Shown: positions 1 through 9,009, counted from the stretch's first letter. The stretch is DNA of 64,000 nt from Bog-756 sp963713625 (GCA_963713625.1 CAVQMN010000004.1:310001-374000); one strand, 5' to 3'. Notes: generated from the letters alone by a model not told the origin. Made by a program: numbers and translations.

Positions 1-213
1 AATGGCCAGGACGTTGACCAGGATCACCAGCAAGATCCACAGGACCTTCTCCTGTCCAGCCAACTTCCATTGCCAGTCTGGCCGCTTGATGATGTCGACA
101 AGCGCGACGATGAGCATGGCCAGGGAGCCGATGATGACAACGCCGTACAGGATGAAGAGCACGACGAGTCCAGCCCCGAACGCATCGGAGGTGTTCACGG
201 TCCCCATGCCCAT
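1..213 (-). CDS. PLDc_N-like small membrane protein (C-terminus cut by window edge)
   Basis: This minus-strand frame opens with ATG at 213 (a second in-frame ATG lies at 207) and is still open at base 1, so only about 71 residues are visible. A hydrophobic helix sits at about residues 14-38. It is followed by a DIIKRPDWQWKL segment and then KVLWILLVILVNVLA, the start of a second helix. The order helix, D-x-x-x-R-P-x-W, K-V-L-W is typical of the short phospholipase D nuclease N-terminal (PLDc_N) domain, which in actinobacteria often occurs as a stand-alone two-helix protein of unknown role. The family call is from pattern recognition only. No clear ribosome binding site is visible. The plus-strand reading of the same bases is a shadow. 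Confidence 0.6.
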   Translation of the reverse strand, partial: MGMGTVNTSDAFGAGLVVLFILYGVVIIGSLAMLIVALVDIIKRPDWQWKLAGQEKVLWILLVILVNVLAI

Positions 214-242
214 ACGCTACGCCGAGTGACCTGACGGCCCAC

Positions 243-1478
243 TCATTGCCGAAGAAGACCGAGGGTACCGGCCGCATCCAGAAGCTTGTCGCGGGCTCGG
301 GGGTCGGCCACCCTTTCTATGATCAGTCGAGCCTGGGCCTGTTCTGATCGACCGAAGATCTCCGCACAACCTTGGTCGCTGACAATCGCTGAGTGCTGAA
401 ACGAGGTGACCGGATTGTCGAGGATCGGCAGCACACAAGAAGAGTCAGACTTTTCATGCCACGAGTGCAAGGCGACCACCGCATGACCGCCGGGCGAGTG
501 AAGAGCGCCAATGACGAAATCAGCCTGACCACCGAATCCTGAGTGGACCACCCCACCGACGAAACTGGCATTGGCTTGGGCGAAGAGATCGATCTGCATT
601 GCCATGTTGACCGAGACCATGGCCGGATTGTTGGCTATGCGTGCTGGGTCGTTCAGGACCTCGGTCCGTATCATCTGAAGTCGGGGGTTTGCGTCGGCCC
701 ACTCGTAGAGTTCTGACGAACCGAAGAGAAACGACGTCTGAATGGGTCGCCCCAGATCGAGACAACCGGCCTTGTCGAGCGTCAGAATCCCGTCACTGAT
801 CATTTCGGACCAGATGCCGAGATGTCGACGAGTGACGAGCTCGATTGTGGCCGCATCCGGGATCCTCCCGATCCCGAGCTGCAACGTGGCGCCATCGTCG
901 GCAAAGCGCGCGATCTGCTCGCCGATCCTCCTTTCTGTGTCGCTTAGTTGTCGGAGCGGGGCTACTGGGAGAGGTTGGTCTGACTCTATGGCGAAGTCGA
1001 TCCAGTCGACGGACAGTTCACCGTCGCCAAATGTGTAAGGCATGTTCGGATTCAGCTGGGCTATGACCAATCCACCCTGGGCCCTGGTCCGCTCAATGGC
1101 CGCGGGAAGGATGTTGACCTCGATTCCCAGCGAGACCTTGCCGCCACGGGGGACCGAGGTGTGGATGAGGACAGCATCGACGGGGCGCAAGGTGTCGAAC
1201 AACCGGGGAACGAGCGACAGGCGCATGGGCAGGTAATCCAGCAAAGGGTCATGACGCATACCTGGCCCAACGAACGGTGTCTCGTTGATGAGGCCCGGGC
1301 GCAGGGGCCAATCTGCCTGGGCGTTGATGGCGAACACCCGGCACCGCTCGCGGGAGGCCACGAGGGCGTGCAAGAGACCCATCGGGGTAGCGAAGTTTCC
1401 CGATACGACAACCCGTGGTTCTTCGCCTGACAGTCCACCTAGACAGTTGATGACCTCCTCGACCGAGACGATTCGCAC
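243..1478 (-). CDS. Acetyl-CoA hydrolase/transferase family protein (4-hydroxybutyrate CoA-transferase-like)
   Basis: This probably moves CoA between acyl-CoA and a carboxylate such as acetate or hydroxybutyrate, in the cytoplasm. The C-terminal half carries the family pattern LGIGRIPDAA followed by a GIWSEMISDG segment, whose Glu aligns with the catalytic Glu of the family, and later GFGGQADF. The frame is open upstream to 1688, but those 70 extra residues have no family character. The GTG at 1478 (VRIVSVEEV...) gives 411 residues, close to the usual 420-430, so I prefer it; no strong ribosome binding site decides. The gene converges with nothing close by and is not obviously in an operon. 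The exact substrate cannot be told. Confidence 0.8.
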   Translation of the reverse strand: MRIVSVEEVINCLGGLSGEEPRVVVSGNFATPMGLLHALVASRERCRVFAINAQADWPLRPGLINETPFVGPGMRHDPLLDYLPMRLSLVPRLFDTLRPVDAVLIHTSVPRGGKVSLGIEVNILPAAIERTRAQGGLVIAQLNPNMPYTFGDGELSVDWIDFAIESDQPLPVAPLRQLSDTERRIGEQIARFADDGATLQLGIGRIPDAATIELVTRRHLGIWSEMISDGILTLDKAGCLDLGRPIQTSFLFGSSELYEWADANPRLQMIRTEVLNDPARIANNPAMVSVNMAMQIDLFAQANASFVGGVVHSGFGGQADFVIGALHSPGGHAVVALHSWHEKSDSSCVLPILDNPVTSFQHSAIVSDQGCAEIFGRSEQAQARLIIERVADPRARDKLLDAAGTLGLLRQ

Positions 1479-1788
1479 GCGGTCAGACCCGACGGCCCGG
1501 AAATCCGGGTCCCTGAGAGCTGCCGCCACCGGGAGACACGGGCGGGCCGTTGCGTTCGATGGCAACGTTTGCCAAACCGGCAGAGCGAAGGCCGGCGACG
1601 ACCGGCCAGCAGGTGGAATCACGAAGAACCTCCACCCGAACCGACCTTTCTCCGGCCGACAAGCGCCAGGCTGTTCGGATCCCGCCAACAGATCTGGTGC
1701 GGACCGGCCCGGTGTGACCTTTGGCCCTAGCCAATGCCGGTGTTGGACTCGACACTAGATGTCTAACGCCTTTCACGAGGAGAACACG

Positions 1789-1938
1789 ATGAAGCCGCTC
1801 GTCTCTGAAGGACTGGACTCGAAGTCGTGGAAGATGGTTTCCGTTCTGGCGGCCCGGGACGACACCGACGTAGATGAGCTGATGAGGCGTTTGCACGGCC
1901 AGCTCACGCCGGACACTGAGAGCGTGCTCTCCCGCTGA
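1789..1938 (+). CDS. Small hypothetical protein, 49 aa
   Basis: A short frame starts at ATG 1789, with a GAGGAG ribosome binding site at 1777-1784, and ends at TGA 1936. The product (MKPLVSEGLDSKSWKM..., with VDELMRRLHGQL near the end) is charged, predicted mostly helical, and has no membrane segment or cysteine. I do not recognise it. It lies 213 bases before gpsA on the same strand. The good ribosome binding site spacing and in-frame codon use favour a real gene; the short length keeps confidence moderate. A short helical protein of this kind could be a small DNA-binding or antitoxin-like peptide, but nothing in the sequence proves this. Confidence 0.4.
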   Translation: MKPLVSEGLDSKSWKMVSVLAARDDTDVDELMRRLHGQLTPDTESVLSR

Positions 1939-2151
1939 GATGGCTTTCCGCACCCTTTCGGTTGAAGCTGCATCGGCTCGCCTGCTTCCCGATTTCGCGG
2001 GCGGAAGTGCTCCTTCCCTCCGCCGAGCAGGCCGACCCCGGCGGTTCGATTGGAGGATGACCGAGTGTGGTTGTGCCCCCCTTTGGGATCGATCCATTCG
2101 ACACCCCCAGAGTAGGAACGAAATCTCCGCCTGGGCCGTGGACGGTCTTCG

Positions 2152-3141
2152 ATGAGAATCGCTGTACTCGGAGCTGGCTCTTGGGGCACCACCGTGGCTT
2201 CGCTGGTGGCCCCCAAGCACGATACTGTGCTTTGGGCGAGGAATCCCGGTATTGCCAGATCGGTCAGCACCGAGCATGTCAACCCGGCTTACCTGCCCGG
2301 TCTCGCGTTGGCGCCAGCGCTGGCAGCCACGGCCGACCTCGAGGAGGCCGTCTGCGATGCTGATCTCCTGGTAGTCGGCGTGCCCACCTCCGGCTTCCGG
2401 TGCGTGCTCGAAAAGACAGCCGGGTGCATCCGTGACTGGATCCCGGTGATCAGTCTGTCCAAGGGACTCGAGCGCGATTCGCTCCTGCGGATGACCGAAG
2501 TCATCAGGCAGGTGGTCCCCGGGCACCCTGTCGCAGCGCTGACCGGTCCGAACATCGCACTCGAGATCATGAGGGGTAAGGCGGCGGCGGCCGTCATCGC
2601 CACCGATGATCTCGAAGTGGCCAATGCCATCCAGGCGGTGTTCACCCGAGGGGTCTTCCGGGTCTATCTCAACGACGACGTCATCGGTTGCGAGATCGGT
2701 GGGGCACTCAAGAACGTCATCGCCATAGCAGCAGGAATTGGGGAAGGACTCGGTGTCGGCGACAACACACGTGCCGCCGTTATCACGCGGGGATTGGCCG
2801 AACTCACCCGGCTCGGTGTGGCCATGGGTGCACAACCATCCACCTTTGCAGGGCTGGCGGGTATGGGGGATCTGATAGCCACCTGTATGAGCCCTCACAG
2901 CCGCAATCGCGCCGTGGGCGAACAACTTGGCCACGGGCGACGGCTCGAGGACATCCTGGGCGAGATGCATATGGTCGCTGAAGGTGTGCATACCACGAGC
3001 GTGGCGCTCGAACTGGCAGACCGGCACTCTCTCGATCTGCCCATTTGCAGAATGATCAACAGAATTGTCAATGGCGAGATTCGGCCGCTGGATGCCTACC
3101 GAGGTCTGACCTCGCCGGGCCGTGAGCAAGATCCGTGCTGA
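2152..3141 (+). CDS. gpsA: Glycerol-3-phosphate dehydrogenase [NAD(P)+]
   Basis: GpsA reduces dihydroxyacetone phosphate to sn-glycerol 3-phosphate, the backbone of phospholipids and triacylglycerol, in the cytoplasm. The 329-residue protein has the full family layout: the N-terminal Rossmann motif GAGSWG (residues 8-13), SKGLE (103-107), TGPNIA (131-136), the GGALKN segment with the catalytic Lys at 187, and the all-helical C-terminal domain with the GMGDL motif. Length is normal (320-340). Start ATG 2152 opens directly on the dinucleotide-binding strand. The gene stands next to an operon for acyl-CoA activation and WS/DGAT acyltransferases, which would consume glycerolipid precursors; this link is inference. 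The long minus-strand frame across it is a shadow. Confidence 0.95.
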   Translation: MRIAVLGAGSWGTTVASLVAPKHDTVLWARNPGIARSVSTEHVNPAYLPGLALAPALAATADLEEAVCDADLLVVGVPTSGFRCVLEKTAGCIRDWIPVISLSKGLERDSLLRMTEVIRQVVPGHPVAALTGPNIALEIMRGKAAAAVIATDDLEVANAIQAVFTRGVFRVYLNDDVIGCEIGGALKNVIAIAAGIGEGLGVGDNTRAAVITRGLAELTRLGVAMGAQPSTFAGLAGMGDLIATCMSPHSRNRAVGEQLGHGRRLEDILGEMHMVAEGVHTTSVALELADRHSLDLPICRMINRIVNGEIRPLDAYRGLTSPGREQDPC

Positions 3142-3183
3142 CCCCAGCGCGCGGCCCGACACCGGATCGCCCTGCGGGCTGAC

Positions 3184-4779
3184 TCAGCTCACCTGGCGTT
3201 CTCGGCTCCCCCAGTAGCTGCGTCGCAGTTCTCGCTTCAGAGGCTTGAAGGCACCAGACAGGGGGAGTGGACCAGCCTGGATTTCAACTGATTTCGGAAC
3301 CTTGAACCCGGCGAGAATCTGACGTGCGTGTTCGATCAACTCCTCAGCCGTCGCCACCATGCCTTGCCGAAGCACGACGATTGCATGCACGGCCTCTCCC
3401 CAGCTTTCGCTCGGGATTCCGATGACCGCGACCTCGGCCACGGCCGGATGAGAGGCAAGAGCGTTCTCCACCTCGATGGAATACACGTTCTCTCCGCCGG
3501 TCACGATCATGTCCTTCATCCGATCGGTCAGGTGCAAGAGGCCGTGGTCGTCGATGAAGCCCATATCGCCGGTGTGATACCAACCGTCGCGCATTGCCGC
3601 TTCAGTTTCGGCCGGATTCTTCCAGTATTCGCGCATGAGGTTCCCACCTCGGGCGCACACCTCCCCGACCTCGCCTCGGGGAAGCGCCGTGCCGAGCGAA
3701 TCACTGATGCGCAACTCGACTCCGAACAATGGCCTGCCCGAGGCGGTGAGCGCGTCACCGCCCCGGCGATGATCCTCTGGGCCGAGAAAGGTGAGCGCTG
3801 AAGCCGCCTCGGTCATGCCATATCCCTGGATGAAGTCGGTATCAGGAAGCATTTCCAGCCATCGGGTGATGAGATCCTGCGAGATCGGTGATGCTCCGTA
3901 GACCAGTTGGCGAAGCGACTTCAAGCGCTCTGGTGAAAACCCGTCGGCTCGCTCCAACATCGACAGCATGATCGGGATGACCATGGTCGTGTCGATCCTC
4001 TGCTCCTCGACGGTTCTCAGCACCAACCCGACGTCGAAGAGGGGGATGGTTACCGAGGTTGCTCCGGTGGCGGGAATGCCGAGCACACCGGCGACGAGCG
4101 CGGCATGGAACATGGGTGACTGAAATAAGAAGCGTCGGTCCTCGCGGAGCCCTATCTGTGAGAGCACGTGGTAGACGTTGAGTACTTCAGCCCGCTGTTC
4201 GAGCAGAGCGCCCTTGGGAAAGCCGGTGGTTCCACCTGTGTACATGAGAATGGCGGCGTCGTCCTCCTCCGGCTCGGGCGGCATGACCGGCCTGCCCACC
4301 GCCAGCAGGTCCTCGTAGCCCACCGTGCCGGAGGCAGAGACGGGCCCGCCGTCGCCCGGTCCCCCACCGACGATGACCACCTTGTCGATCATTGCTCCTG
4401 CGGCCCGGGCGCGGTCGAGGAGAGGGGCGAACACCGGATCGGTGAAGACCACCCTGGTACCCGAGTCGTTGAGCACATAGGCCAACTCGGAGGGATTCGA
4501 CCGTATGTTGAGAGGGTTGATGATGCCTGCACCGAACATGGCGGCGTGGTACAGCTCAAGATATTCGTGGCCGTTCATGGCCAGTACCCCGTACCGGTCA
4601 CCCGGTTCCACAGCAAGCACAGTTCGTATCGAATCCGTCAGTCGCAAGAGGCGGTCGAGGTGCCCGGCAAATGTTCCCCGGTATCGGATACCGTCATTCG
4701 TCACATCGATGACCGCCACTTTGTCGGGTAGTTGCTCGACGCGGGGCAGTAAGAGCCTCGGATACACAAGTTCTCTCAT
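3184..4779 (-). CDS. Acyl-CoA synthetase (AMP-forming), FadD-like
   Basis: This enzyme activates a carboxylic acid, probably a medium- or long-chain fatty acid, to acyl-CoA through an acyl-adenylate. In 531 residues it has the P-loop YTGGTTGFPKG (180-190), the GYGMTEA motif (about 319-325), the GWYHTGD hinge region and a late Lys in the SGAFKPLKREL segment, where the catalytic Lys of the ANL superfamily lies. Its start ATG (4779) overlaps the stop of the upstream WS/DGAT gene by four bases (ATGA), so the two are very likely translationally coupled. It is the last gene of a three-gene operon, and its acyl-CoA product would be the substrate of the two acyltransferases. Chain-length preference cannot be read from sequence. 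Confidence 0.9.
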   Translation of the reverse strand: MRELVYPRLLLPRVEQLPDKVAVIDVTNDGIRYRGTFAGHLDRLLRLTDSIRTVLAVEPGDRYGVLAMNGHEYLELYHAAMFGAGIINPLNIRSNPSELAYVLNDSGTRVVFTDPVFAPLLDRARAAGAMIDKVVIVGGGPGDGGPVSASGTVGYEDLLAVGRPVMPPEPEEDDAAILMYTGGTTGFPKGALLEQRAEVLNVYHVLSQIGLREDRRFLFQSPMFHAALVAGVLGIPATGATSVTIPLFDVGLVLRTVEEQRIDTTMVIPIMLSMLERADGFSPERLKSLRQLVYGASPISQDLITRWLEMLPDTDFIQGYGMTEAASALTFLGPEDHRRGGDALTASGRPLFGVELRISDSLGTALPRGEVGEVCARGGNLMREYWKNPAETEAAMRDGWYHTGDMGFIDDHGLLHLTDRMKDMIVTGGENVYSIEVENALASHPAVAEVAVIGIPSESWGEAVHAIVVLRQGMVATAEELIEHARQILAGFKVPKSVEIQAGPLPLSGAFKPLKRELRRSYWGSRERQVS

Positions 4780-6254
4780 GACATTGAACCTCCATTGGTT
4801 CTGAGGTGACTTCTCTCAGAGGTTGGGACTGTTGGGGGCTGCCTGTCCGCCACCGCGGCCAGCTCAGCGAACGACCGCTCGATGCCATCTGCGAATACGG
4901 CGAGGTCGGCGCACGCACCAGGGTCGGCCAATAGGCCTATGGTCAACTGCTCTCCATAAGAAAGCGCAGCCACGCCCACACTCAGGTTTCCAGCGATTGG
5001 AACGAACGGGAAAGCCTCGAGCATGCGAGCACCCAAGACATACAGCGGGACCCCTGGGCCGGGGACGTTCGTAACGACCAGATTGAAGAAGCGTTGACGG
5101 TGGACCAATCGGGTTACCGCCGCCAGAGCCGGCTGCGGCAGCGGGTCGAGCAGCTCGAGGAGAAGAGCCGTGGCCAGCGCCTGGTGGTGGTGTTTGCACG
5201 AAGCCTGCGCCCGCGACACCAACCGCAATCGATCGACCGGATCCGAGGGCCCGATCGGGAGCCGGACGAGCATGGCTGACACACGGTTTCCGAGCTGGTG
5301 GTCGCCATGATGATCCGCCCCGACCGGCACGAGGACCTGGACGGATCGGCCCTCGATTCCTTCGCCCCGTGCGGACAGGAGACAACGGGCGCCCCCCGCC
5401 ACCGCCGTCAGGAGGAGGTCGTTGATCGTCACCCCGAAGCACCCGGCAAGTGAGTGCAGGTCGTCGAGGGGCTGACGAACAAATTCCACCTGCCGACCCT
5501 CGCCAACCGGGACATTGATCGACAAGGAAGTAGCGACGCTTTGGCACCTGATGACACTCCTGAGGGCGCTGGCGTAGTGGGCGACATCACGACCGGCTCC
5601 CATCGGATGGCGCAAGAATCCCATCGCGTTCGCGACGAGATGCAGTGGGGTGGCCAGATGACGGCCGAGGTCATGGGCGATGATCGATCCCTGACGTGGA
5701 GGAGGAGTCGGGCCCCACGAGTGAGGAGAGGGGTCGGCTCTCACCGGGTTCCGGTCCAGATCGAACAACACGGTCACCAGTTCGACACCGGCGAGGCCGT
5801 CGGCCATTGAATGATGGAGCTTCTCCATCATGGCCACCCGTCCGTCCTCGAGCCCATCGATGATCCAGATTTCCCACAGTGGTCGGTCCCGCCGCAGTGG
5901 CCGAGCCATGAGCTCTGCGCACAGATCCTTCAACGATGCTTCGGTCCCAGGCTGTGGGAGCGCCACCTCTCGCACGTGATGGGCGATATCGAAGGCCACA
6001 TCGTCCACCCACACGGGAGAGGCCATACCGAGGGGCGTAAAGCGCACCCGCCGTCGCAGCTTGGGCACGAGATGCAAGCGACTGCCGATCTCTGTCCGCA
6101 ATGCCTCTGTTCGGATCGCTCCACCCTCAGCGCGTAGAGGAGTGCCCTCGAAGATCCCGATCGAACCCATGTGCATCGGGGTCCGATCCGACTCGCAGTA
6201 CAGGAATCCTGCTTCAAGGGGAGCAAGGACCTGCGAGGTTGAGTTCACGGTCAC
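4776..6254 (-). CDS. Wax ester synthase/diacylglycerol acyltransferase (WS/DGAT), copy 1
   Basis: This transfers an acyl group from acyl-CoA to diacylglycerol or a fatty alcohol, making storage lipid at the membrane/lipid-body surface. The catalytic HHSMADG (HHxxxDG) lies at about residues 147-153 and the family N-terminus (LAPLEAGFLY..., MHMGSIGIF) is intact. The frame is open to 6530, but that extension lies inside the previous gene. The GTG at 6254 overlaps the previous stop by four bases (GTGA) and gives 492 residues, normal for the family, so I chose it. It is the second gene of the operon WS/DGAT, WS/DGAT, acyl-CoA synthetase. Two non-identical copies side by side suggest different acyl acceptors or simple redundancy. 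Confidence 0.9.
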   Translation of the reverse strand: MTVNSTSQVLAPLEAGFLYCESDRTPMHMGSIGIFEGTPLRAEGGAIRTEALRTEIGSRLHLVPKLRRRVRFTPLGMASPVWVDDVAFDIAHHVREVALPQPGTEASLKDLCAELMARPLRRDRPLWEIWIIDGLEDGRVAMMEKLHHSMADGLAGVELVTVLFDLDRNPVRADPSPHSWGPTPPPRQGSIIAHDLGRHLATPLHLVANAMGFLRHPMGAGRDVAHYASALRSVIRCQSVATSLSINVPVGEGRQVEFVRQPLDDLHSLAGCFGVTINDLLLTAVAGGARCLLSARGEGIEGRSVQVLVPVGADHHGDHQLGNRVSAMLVRLPIGPSDPVDRLRLVSRAQASCKHHHQALATALLLELLDPLPQPALAAVTRLVHRQRFFNLVVTNVPGPGVPLYVLGARMLEAFPFVPIAGNLSVGVAALSYGEQLTIGLLADPGACADLAVFADGIERSFAELAAVADRQPPTVPTSERSHLRTNGGSMS

Positions 6255-7621
6255 TGCCCATCCTGTGTGCAACCGAGACGAAGTACCTCTTCGAAGCCAT
6301 CGACAAGGCAGGCGGCGAGTTGCGGACTGTCGGGGACAGCCGCGCTGTCTACGACAATGCCAATACCCACCCGACCGGCAGCCGTCACGAGCGATACGTT
6401 CACTGCTGCTCCCGACGGGGGGGCAAAAGCGTACATGTGCTCGACACGAGCGCCCGCCAGAAAGGTCTCGAAGGGGGGGCCGGGAACGTTGGTGATACAG
6501 AAATCGACCCCCTTGAGCATCGACCCCCACATCGCCGTCACCACGGGAGCTGGCACTTTATCGAGACCCGTCGCCAACATCTCACTGAGCCCCAACCCGG
6601 GGGCGTGCTTCCACGATCCGGTGATCCGTTGCACCTGGGCTACGCACTCCTCTACGTCCGACGGTGTCGGGACGACGAAGCGTGCCGGTACGAAGTGATT
6701 CCCCCCAGCGGGATCGGCGGCGGTGCGGACGTTGATCGGCATCAGCACCCTGAGGGCCTCCAGCGGCACGCCGTGGAACCCGTGGTAGAGGGAGATCCCG
6801 CGCACGACCGCAGTGACGAAGACGTCATTGAGCGTCCCGTTCGTTGCCGTGGCGGCGCGGCCCAGCGTCTGAGGTGTCAGATCGATCACTTCGAATGTTC
6901 GTCTGAAGCCGCGCCCGGTCATGAGCGGCGACAGCGGTCTGCCCGCGGGGGCCAGGAGGCGCCCGGCAGAGGCCGCCGTGGCCGCCATACGCCCCACCTC
7001 CTCGATCGGGTGGGCCGAGGTGTGCAGAACGGTTTCAATGACGTCCCGAGGAGTGGGCAGACGTCCGAGGAGCCCCGGCGGTGCCGGAGGCGCCGTCGTC
7101 CCGGACGCCGATGGGGGTTCGAATGCCGGATGGCGAACGTCGTCCAAGAGATGCATCAGCACGGCGACACCTCCAACGCCATCCACCAGCGCATGGTGCA
7201 ACTTGATCACGAGCGCGGCACCTGCTCCATCCACTCCCTCGACCACCACTGCCTCCCAGGGTGGGAGCTCCGGATCAAATCCGAAAGTGGCCATCCCCTG
7301 AGCCAGGTCGAGTACGTCCCTGAGCGTGGAGCCGGTCGGCAGCAGGATGCGTCGAAGGTGGAGGTCGAGATCGAACCGGTCGTCGGTCACGAATTGCGGC
7401 CTCCCGCGGCCCAGGGGTCGGGACCTGGCTCGGGACCGGAGCCTCGGGACGGTGTCAACCAGCGCTGTCACCCGATCTCTGACGGCTTTCCAACGCGGGG
7501 CCATGTCCAGTGCCATCACGGCGACGACCGTCGGGCGCAGTACCGGATCCCGCCCGACCGTCCACAGCAGGGCATCGGAACCGCTCATCGTGTCGGCGAT
7601 ACGCCCTGGCTCATCGGTCAT
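6251..7621 (-). CDS. Wax ester synthase/diacylglycerol acyltransferase (WS/DGAT), copy 2
   Basis: This is the first gene of the storage-lipid operon. The 456-residue protein starts at ATG 7621 with the typical WS/DGAT opening (DTMSGSDALLW) and carries the active-site HHALVDG at about residues 142-148. The PLSPLM and NDVFVTAV regions and a late FCITNVPGPP segment match the conserved C-terminal part of the family. It is clearly diverged from copy 1, so this is not a recent tandem duplication. Its stop overlaps the GTG of copy 1 by four bases. The reaction is acyl-CoA plus diacylglycerol or fatty alcohol to triacylglycerol or wax ester. I see no convincing promoter sequence in the 243 bases upstream. 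Confidence 0.9.
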   Translation of the reverse strand: MTDEPGRIADTMSGSDALLWTVGRDPVLRPTVVAVMALDMAPRWKAVRDRVTALVDTVPRLRSRARSRPLGRGRPQFVTDDRFDLDLHLRRILLPTGSTLRDVLDLAQGMATFGFDPELPPWEAVVVEGVDGAGAALVIKLHHALVDGVGGVAVLMHLLDDVRHPAFEPPSASGTTAPPAPPGLLGRLPTPRDVIETVLHTSAHPIEEVGRMAATAASAGRLLAPAGRPLSPLMTGRGFRRTFEVIDLTPQTLGRAATATNGTLNDVFVTAVVRGISLYHGFHGVPLEALRVLMPINVRTAADPAGGNHFVPARFVVPTPSDVEECVAQVQRITGSWKHAPGLGLSEMLATGLDKVPAPVVTAMWGSMLKGVDFCITNVPGPPFETFLAGARVEHMYAFAPPSGAAVNVSLVTAAGRVGIGIVVDSAAVPDSPQLAACLVDGFEEVLRLGCTQDGQ

Positions 7622-7864
7622 TGGTCATTCCCCCGCTTCAGTGTGCAACCGGGAGCGGAGGGGGGCCAGAGCCGAAAGTCCCATTCCCCGGCCATGCCAT
7701 GAACTCGCCAACGTGGTCTCGAGCCATCGGTCAGGCGAGTGCCGCGCCGACCTCGTCGACCTCGCCTTCAGGCGTATATCAGGGCGGGGTCAGGCCGCCC
7801 CCGTTGGTCATCCCGACCACCGTCGGATCGTTGCCGACGAGGTGCGTGAAGCGGGTGGGTCATT

Positions 7865-8487
7865 CTACGATCGGTGGGAGTTCTGATCAGGGCCGGGCCG
7901 ACCCCGGTGGCGCCGCTCTCGCGTCTCCTGTGGGGCGAACTCCCCGGGCTCAGCGCTGCATAAGAAGTCTTTCAGGACCTCGACGAACTGGCGGGGTCCT
8001 CTGCCTGAGGAAAATGGGGGGAGTACCTCCAACCGGCTGTTGGGTATTGCTTCGAGCGCCCGTAGTGCATGGGACAGGGGAATGATCCTGTCTTTCCCCC
8101 CCACACGATGAGGGTCGGCGTCCGTTCGGCCAGGTAGAGACGGTCCATGGCGTTGACCGTCTGACCGCCCGGGTCCGAACTGCATGGCCACACCGCCCCC
8201 GAACGACTGGCCGACCACGGTGACCCGATGATGTCCAACATCTGCAGGAGGTCACGCATGGAGCTGGCGAAGCTTCCGAGCGAATAATCGCCCATTGGCT
8301 TGTCCGAACGCCCGTGGCCGAGGAAGTCCGGGGCGACCATCGTGTACTCCGCCCGGTGGAGTTCCATGACGGGAACCCAGGTCTGCGAGCTGCCCGCTAT
8401 CCCGTGCAGGAAAAGGAGGGCAGGGCCTTCGCCGCCACGCGGTAGGCGATCTGCCGACCGTGGATGGTGATCTGCCTGACCGGAAAT
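7865..8487 (-). pseudogene. Decayed alpha/beta hydrolase (paralog of the intact gene at 48285-49193)
   Basis: Pieces of one hydrolase can be read in alternating frames: the IHGRQIAYRV opening near 8470, LLFLHGIAGSSQTW, then APDFLGHGRSDKPMGDYSL, then a one-base shift to VVGQSFGGGVAMQ (nucleophile elbow GQSFGG), a shift back to DPGGQTVNAMDRLYLAERTP and another shift to RIIPLSHALRALEAIPNSRL. The order matches the intact hydrolase at 48285-49193 almost word for word, except that roughly 90-100 residues between the nucleophile elbow and DPGGQTV are missing. The internal deletion plus at least three frame changes make this a real pseudogene rather than a single sequencing error. It sits between the WS/DGAT operon and the phasin-like gene. 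Confidence 0.8.
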
Positions 8488-8550
8488 GCCTGATCCGGCC
8501 GACCGTCCCGGTCCGCTACTCGCTTCTCAGGCCTCTCCTCGGCCATCGGG

Positions 8551-9009
8551 CTACCGCTCGGCCGATACGCGTTTCGCGGGCACCCTCTTCGTCGCCGCCG
8601 ACTTCTTGGCTGCGGTCTTCTTGGCTGCGGTCTTCTTGGCTGCGGTCTTCTTGGCTGCGGTCCTCTTGGTTGCGGTCTTCTTGGCTGCGGTCTTCTTGGC
8701 TGCGGTCTTCTTGGCTACCCGCCGCGTGGCGGTCCGGCCGGCCTGAGCCGCCCGATCTGTCTGCTCGTTGATGGCCTTGACGACGTCACCTACCATCTTG
8801 CGCTGGCCCCTGATCACGCGCTCGGTGAAGTCGAATACCTCGTCCACCAGGCGCTCGATGTCGTTCGAGACCGGTGGCACGAATCGCTCCGTCTCTCGGC
8901 TGATTCCTCTACCCAACTCGCGGCTGGCATCCAACAATTCGTCCTGTGCCCGCTCGATCAGGTGCTCTATCTTCCGCCTCATATCCTTCGACTCAGTCAC
9001 ATCCGTCAC
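8551..9009 (-). CDS. Phasin/histone-like protein with Lys/Ala repeat tail
   Basis: The N-terminal 80 residues are charged and helical (KIEHLIERAQDELLDASREL, then IERLVDEVFDFTERVI), and the rest is a basic tail of AAKKT pentapeptides. Helix plus AAKK tail is the layout of PhaF-type granule-associated proteins and of H1-like nucleoid proteins. The position 1.5 kb upstream of storage-lipid genes makes a lipid-body or granule coat protein that also touches DNA an attractive guess, but it is inference. I chose GTG 9009 because GAGGAGG lies 6-8 bases before it; a GTG five codons earlier (9024) is also possible. The tail is encoded by a 15-bp tandem repeat and should vary in length between strains. 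Confidence 0.65.
   Translation of the reverse strand: MTDVTESKDMRRKIEHLIERAQDELLDASRELGRGISRETERFVPPVSNDIERLVDEVFDFTERVIRGQRKMVGDVVKAINEQTDRAAQAGRTATRRVAKKTAAKKTAAKKTATKRTAAKKTAAKKTAAKKTAAKKSAATKRVPAKRVSAER
8603..8722. repeat. 15-bp tandem repeat coding for AAKKT units
   Basis: The 15-mer TTCTTGGCTGCGGTC recurs head to tail from 8603, about eight units, the fifth (CTCTTGGTTGCGGTC) and the last diverged. Because the period is divisible by three, unit gain or loss keeps the reading frame of the tail it encodes on the minus strand. The hydrophobic or WLRSS-type frames on the other strand are shadows of this repeat. Confidence 0.85.

Noticed and set aside
1483..3162. Long minus-strand open frame (559 codons) across gpsA
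   Set aside because: It lies opposite a complete gpsA with all its motifs; its sequence is Arg/Gly/His-rich with no family pattern. A high-GC antisense shadow.
8486..8771. Hydrophobic or Ser/Trp/Leu repeat proteins on the plus strand
   Set aside because: They are the reverse readings of the AAKKT repeat on the minus strand.
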